A stretch of 7,685 nt of DNA, from NCBI GenBank assembly GCA_002399505.1, contig DHDT01000025.1, forward strand, positions 10,274-17,958, written 5' to 3'. This document shows positions 4,624 through 7,685 of the stretch, one piece after another (positions within the stretch are counted from its first letter, which is position 1; every line of letters starts with the position of its first letter). This stretch comes from Caryophanales bacterium UBA4869. GTDB lineage: Bacteria; Bacillota_I; Bacilli_A; RFN20; CAG-288. The position numbers and the translations under genes were made by a program. The notes beneath the pieces are model-generated. The model saw only the letters and a program-made list of their open reading frames with translations. It searched no databases and was not told where the DNA came from.

Positions 4624-6363
4624 ATGAGTAAACTGAAAATGAAAATCTTACCGCTTCTGGGGATGACGCTTTTAATCGGTTCTTTTCTTATTGAAAGTCC
4701 GGCTAAAGGAAATAGTCAGGCAATAAAAACGGAACAGACGAGATTATCAGCTATTAAAAGAGATGAAGGATCTCCTGTCACTTTAGACGCGCCTGACAAC
4801 ATCGAATTCAAAACAGAAGAAGGTTATCTGACTGCCAGCAATTTCTCAGTCGACAACACCTATCATCTCAAACTAAAAGACAAATCGAGCAATATTACCG
4901 AATATGATGTCAATGCCTCTTCAGTAAATGGATATAACAAACCGGTGATCGATGTCTGGAACAACATCGATTTTCAAAACAAGAGCCTCTATCAGATCTG
5001 TGCCAAAGGTGATGGAACCGCCACTTTGGATTCCGTCTATGTCACCCTTTATTATATGGATATCACCAATCCTTCCAATGTTCTTACTTCTATCAAGAAC
5101 AGCTTTGACAACAATTATCAGAATATAACTAACGGTGCCACCTCGACCAGTCTCATTTTGATAAAGACAGAGACTGTGAGCAATTTAGAATCGATTGAAA
5201 TCGATGACACCACTACTATGAGATTTGTCTATACGACAGCTTCGGCTTATTCTGAAAAAGGTCTTTTCAATACTCAGAAGGAAATCTGCATGATCGATTT
5301 AAATGATCGAATTTCAAAGACCACCGACGAAGAACTCATCGCTTTAATCAACACAAAGAAAAACGGTCTTTTGATTTTCGAGTATCCAAAGTCTACAAGA
5401 AAAGAACTCTTAGACTACTATAATTCCTCTGTTTATTCCTTCAGTCTCTTCTCTTTGACTACTGACTATATCGCCGACCTTCAGAAGCTTATCGCCAAAC
5501 TGACTGGCAGTCACTCCTACAGTGCCAAGTCACAGTCAAAACTGGCTAATCTTCTTTCCCAGTATTCAGTCAAATTACGTGCTGTCAAAAATACCGATGA
5601 ACTACTTTCCGTCTTTGACGAAGCCCAGAAGGCCATCAATGCCGTCTCACCGGAAAGCCTATCAGTCGGAACTTTCGGAACTGCCTATCCTGATGGTTAC
5701 AGCTATATCCTGAATGGTTTCTATGGAGCCGTTTCAAGCGTTGATGGAACAGAGATTTTCAATTCTAATTCAAAGATGACTATTTCTTTGGTCAATGAAG
5801 AAGAACCTGAATCGATTAATGCAGCCCTAAAAGAAAACAAGCAAGAAGCAACTTTTATCAGAACAATTAAATTAAGTGTTACTTCCTTAACTTCCGAACC
5901 TGAACTTCTCCACTTCCAGATTCAGCTTCCCTCCACTGATTCTGACCCGATTGGAATCTGCTTTCCAAACGATTTAAAATGCCAGCAGGTATTCATCAAA
6001 CAGGGTACGATTTCCTTCGATTGCAAAAATAATTCCAACATCTACATCGTCAAGATGAATGTCGCCTGCTTCTATCACTATGTCGATATCGCCGGCTTAG
6101 CGGCTTATGTCATTTATTTTGTCGTCATATTCTTCGCCGGTCACAAGAGAACCGATCAGTTCCAGATTCTCGGAAGCTGTGCTTTCCTAGCCTTCCTTCT
6201 GGTTATGACCTGTTTCATGAAATGCACCATCTGTCAGATACTGATACCGATTAGCTGGGCGGTCCTTGTCGGATGCACTTTAGTTTATTCTCTTCACGGG
6301 AAAAGCAAGAGCCAAGTAAAAAAGGAAGTGCAGGAAAAAATCCAAGAGGCTGAGAACAGATAA
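4624..6363 (+). CDS. Secreted-type protein with large ectodomain and three C-terminal membrane helices, unknown function
   Basis: I do not recognise the family. The 579-residue protein opens with a basic end and hydrophobic core typical of a signal peptide (MSKLKMK then ILPLLGMTLLIGSFLI), with likely cleavage around residues 25-32. Residues 30 to about 485 form an extracellular region of mostly beta-type, Asn/Thr/Ser-rich sequence, interrupted by a helical stretch (about 259-342) containing NTDELLSVFDEAQKAINAV, which resembles the short helical spacers of Gram-positive surface proteins. Three membrane helices follow (about 489-505, 515-534, 536-557), with basic residues in GHKRTD and in the KSKSQVKKE tail, predicting a cytoplasmic C-terminus. 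The ATG at 4624 is preferred over a TTG two codons earlier because AAAGGGG (4610-4616) is seven bases from the ATG but only one from the TTG. It is the first gene of a tight operon and overlaps the next start by one base. Confidence 0.8.
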   Translation: MSKLKMKILPLLGMTLLIGSFLIESPAKGNSQAIKTEQTRLSAIKRDEGSPVTLDAPDNIEFKTEEGYLTASNFSVDNTYHLKLKDKSSNITEYDVNASSVNGYNKPVIDVWNNIDFQNKSLYQICAKGDGTATLDSVYVTLYYMDITNPSNVLTSIKNSFDNNYQNITNGATSTSLILIKTETVSNLESIEIDDTTTMRFVYTTASAYSEKGLFNTQKEICMIDLNDRISKTTDEELIALINTKKNGLLIFEYPKSTRKELLDYYNSSVYSFSLFSLTTDYIADLQKLIAKLTGSHSYSAKSQSKLANLLSQYSVKLRAVKNTDELLSVFDEAQKAINAVSPESLSVGTFGTAYPDGYSYILNGFYGAVSSVDGTEIFNSNSKMTISLVNEEEPESINAALKENKQEATFIRTIKLSVTSLTSEPELLHFQIQLPSTDSDPIGICFPNDLKCQQVFIKQGTISFDCKNNSNIYIVKMNVACFYHYVDIAGLAAYVIYFVVIFFAGHKRTDQFQILGSCAFLAFLLVMTCFMKCTICQILIPISWAVLVGCTLVYSLHGKSKSQVKKEVQEKIQEAENR

Positions 6364-7328
6364 TGAAAAAAGGTGAAGATGAAAACGAGTTTAACAAGCT
6401 TTCAACTTCCGGAAATGACAATCCGCCTGGCTTCACTCCTCCTGAGAACTACGTAGCCCCTGATAATTCCAAGCAGACTGGAAAAGAAGTCAATGACGCT
6501 GACAATGTAAAAGTCAATAAGGGAACAAGCTCTATCAAGAAGAAAACCACTTCAACCACCAATACTATCTTTGCTCTTACCCTAGTCGGCGGTGGCTCAT
6601 TAGTCATCGGAAGCACGGTTATTCCAAACATCACAAAAACTGTTCAGGCTCCGGTCATCGACGAAAACGAAACCACCTATTCATTCGACAAGGACTCTCT
6701 CAATTATTCTATTGTCCTTACTAATAAAGACAAGCTTACGACGGTCTTATCTTTCTTTGACACCTCGACTAAAGGCGAGGAATATCTCGAGACCAAAGAC
6801 CTCACAGCGGGTGGAACAATAAAAGGTACCTTCTCTGACCTAGCCTATGATACTTCCTATACTATGTCGGTCTATTATATCAACAATTCCGTTCAGAAAG
6901 TTATCTATACCCAGAACCTGACTTCCCCTTCCTATACTCCCGTAACCGAATTCTATGGTTTCGATGTCTCACAGTCAAAGACCACGCTGACGATCAAACT
7001 CAACTATATCGATGACTTAAACAAATACCGAAAATTCTTTTTCTCTCTCACCCCTATGGAAGGCGAAAATGCCAATTATCATATCTTAAACGAAGCCTAT
7101 ATCTCCAAGCCGAAAGAAAACAACAGCTTCGAACTTGAAGTCTATGTCCATTCAATCTGCACAGCCGAAATATCTGTTCTCTATAATTCAAGCGAAGAAA
7201 ACCCTGATTCACCCCTGACGAAAATCAGAAATTCAAAATCAGGAGATAGAATTCCTTTCGGTGATTCGACTACTCCCACCGATGAGAACCCCGTCAAACT
7301 CTATTCCAAAGCCATATATGTCAATTAG
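6363..7328 (+). CDS. Single-pass membrane protein with Fn3-like extracellular domains, unknown function
   Basis: This 321-residue protein has three parts. First is a polar, probably disordered cytoplasmic segment (1-66) rich in N, P, K and T and ending in a basic cluster (SSIKKK). Next is one membrane helix (about 69-88, TIFALTLVGGGSLVIG). The remainder is an extracellular beta-rich region. Residues about 103-188 have the strand pattern of a fibronectin type III-like module, ending in FSDLAYDTSYTMSVYY, where the LxxxTxYxxxVxY turn is the usual Fn3 hallmark. Residues about 193-275 look like a second, more divergent copy. No enzymatic motif is visible. The ATG overlaps the preceding stop as TAATG, so translation is coupled; AAGAGG at 6344-6349 is a distant binding site. 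It probably works with the proteins on either side. The Fn3 assignment is by eye from the pattern and is moderately sure at best. Confidence 0.8.
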   Translation: MKKGEDENEFNKLSTSGNDNPPGFTPPENYVAPDNSKQTGKEVNDADNVKVNKGTSSIKKKTTSTTNTIFALTLVGGGSLVIGSTVIPNITKTVQAPVIDENETTYSFDKDSLNYSIVLTNKDKLTTVLSFFDTSTKGEEYLETKDLTAGGTIKGTFSDLAYDTSYTMSVYYINNSVQKVIYTQNLTSPSYTPVTEFYGFDVSQSKTTLTIKLNYIDDLNKYRKFFFSLTPMEGENANYHILNEAYISKPKENNSFELEVYVHSICTAEISVLYNSSEENPDSPLTKIRNSKSGDRIPFGDSTTPTDENPVKLYSKAIYVN

Positions 7329-7340
7329 GAGGCAAAGAAA

Positions 7341-7685
7341 ATGAAATTCTTTAAAAAGAAGACAGAAGCTGAAAAAAGCTTAGACGCCAGTAAAGTCCAA
7401 TGGTGGGACACTCTTACACCTAAACAGAAACATAGATTCATAATCAGTTCCATCTTTGTCTCGGTTTCAATTGCCGGGCTCTTCATCATCGCCTTTGCCC
7501 GAGAGATCTTCGGAAGCGCATCTGATCAGTTCTTAGGTCAAAGCGACAATGGATTTGTCGCCATCGGCAAATGGTTCAAAACCAATACCGAACCTTTAGT
7601 CAACACTCTTCTCATCATCCTTTTGACCTTCCTCATCTCCTACGTCCTGATGCTGATTGTCAAAGGACTCACGATCAAAGGCAAG
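7341..7685 (+). CDS. Multi-pass membrane protein, 3'-truncated by the window; possibly MscS-like
   Basis: The frame runs open from ATG to the window edge, giving the first 115 residues. AGGAGG at 7327-7332 overlaps the preceding TAG stop and is eight bases from the ATG, a strong start; only 12 bases separate the genes. Residues 1-33 are charged (MKFFKKKTEAEK onward). A membrane helix spans about 34-53 (IISSIFVSVSIAGLFIIAFA), then a short polar loop with GKWFKTNTEPL, then a second helix (about 88-107, NTLLIILLTFLISYVLMLIV) followed by KGLTIKGK. A long aliphatic helix leading into a basic, glycine-containing turn resembles the helix just before the pore region of small MscS channels, but the diagnostic pore helix lies beyond the window. 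The coding call is strong; the family call is weak. Confidence 0.8.
   Translation, partial: MKFFKKKTEAEKSLDASKVQWWDTLTPKQKHRFIISSIFVSVSIAGLFIIAFAREIFGSASDQFLGQSDNGFVAIGKWFKTNTEPLVNTLLIILLTFLISYVLMLIVKGLTIKGK

Noticed and set aside
1..7685. Mollicutes genetic code (TGA as tryptophan)
   Set aside because: All recognised genes are full length under the standard code and use TGG for tryptophan; a probable TGA stop is seen at 53-55.
1..7685. CRISPR array, tRNA or rRNA genes, insertion sequences, phage or conjugative modules
   Set aside because: No regularly spaced repeats, tRNA-like cloverleafs, transposase motifs or terminal repeats were found on reading both strands; TraX alone is not evidence of a mobile element.

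Overview
The window looks like a chromosomal segment of a low-to-moderate GC member of the Bacillota, most likely a gut-type Bacilli/Erysipelotrichia-like lineage. The basis is Gram-positive style AGGAGG/AAGGGG ribosome binding sites, sigma-A-like promoters, strong intrinsic terminators, AT-rich intergenic DNA, and the protein families present. The lineage call is inference. Every tryptophan in the recognised genes is TGG and one probable gene end uses TGA as stop, so the standard bacterial code fits and a Mollicutes code 4 does not.

Left part (1-2230, plus strand): a probable C-terminal end of an upstream gene overlaps (ATGA) a TraX-family membrane protein. A thioredoxin follows with its own promoter and a strong terminator, then an unusually long MscL mechanosensitive channel ending at a bidirectional terminator.

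Middle part (2231-4465, minus strand): a small unrecognised protein with a C-terminal membrane anchor and a possibly leaderless promoter, then a NAT/NCS2-family uracil permease (uraA/pyrP type). The permease is preceded by a leader of about 195 nt. That leader folds on paper into a three-way junction followed by a competing antiterminator and an intrinsic terminator, with a good promoter placed exactly at its 5' end. It has the architecture of a riboswitch or attenuator, but I do not recognise its class and it lacks the PyrR binding consensus. It is the best candidate here for something undescribed.

Right part (4466-7685, plus strand): a divergent, tightly packed operon of three membrane proteins. 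The first has a signal peptide, a large extracellular region and three C-terminal membrane helices. The second has one membrane helix and two Fn3-like extracellular beta domains and overlaps the first by one base (TAATG). The third is cut by the window edge and has at least two membrane helices with a faint MscS-like look. None has a function I can name. Their packing suggests one envelope-associated complex, possibly continuing beyond the window.
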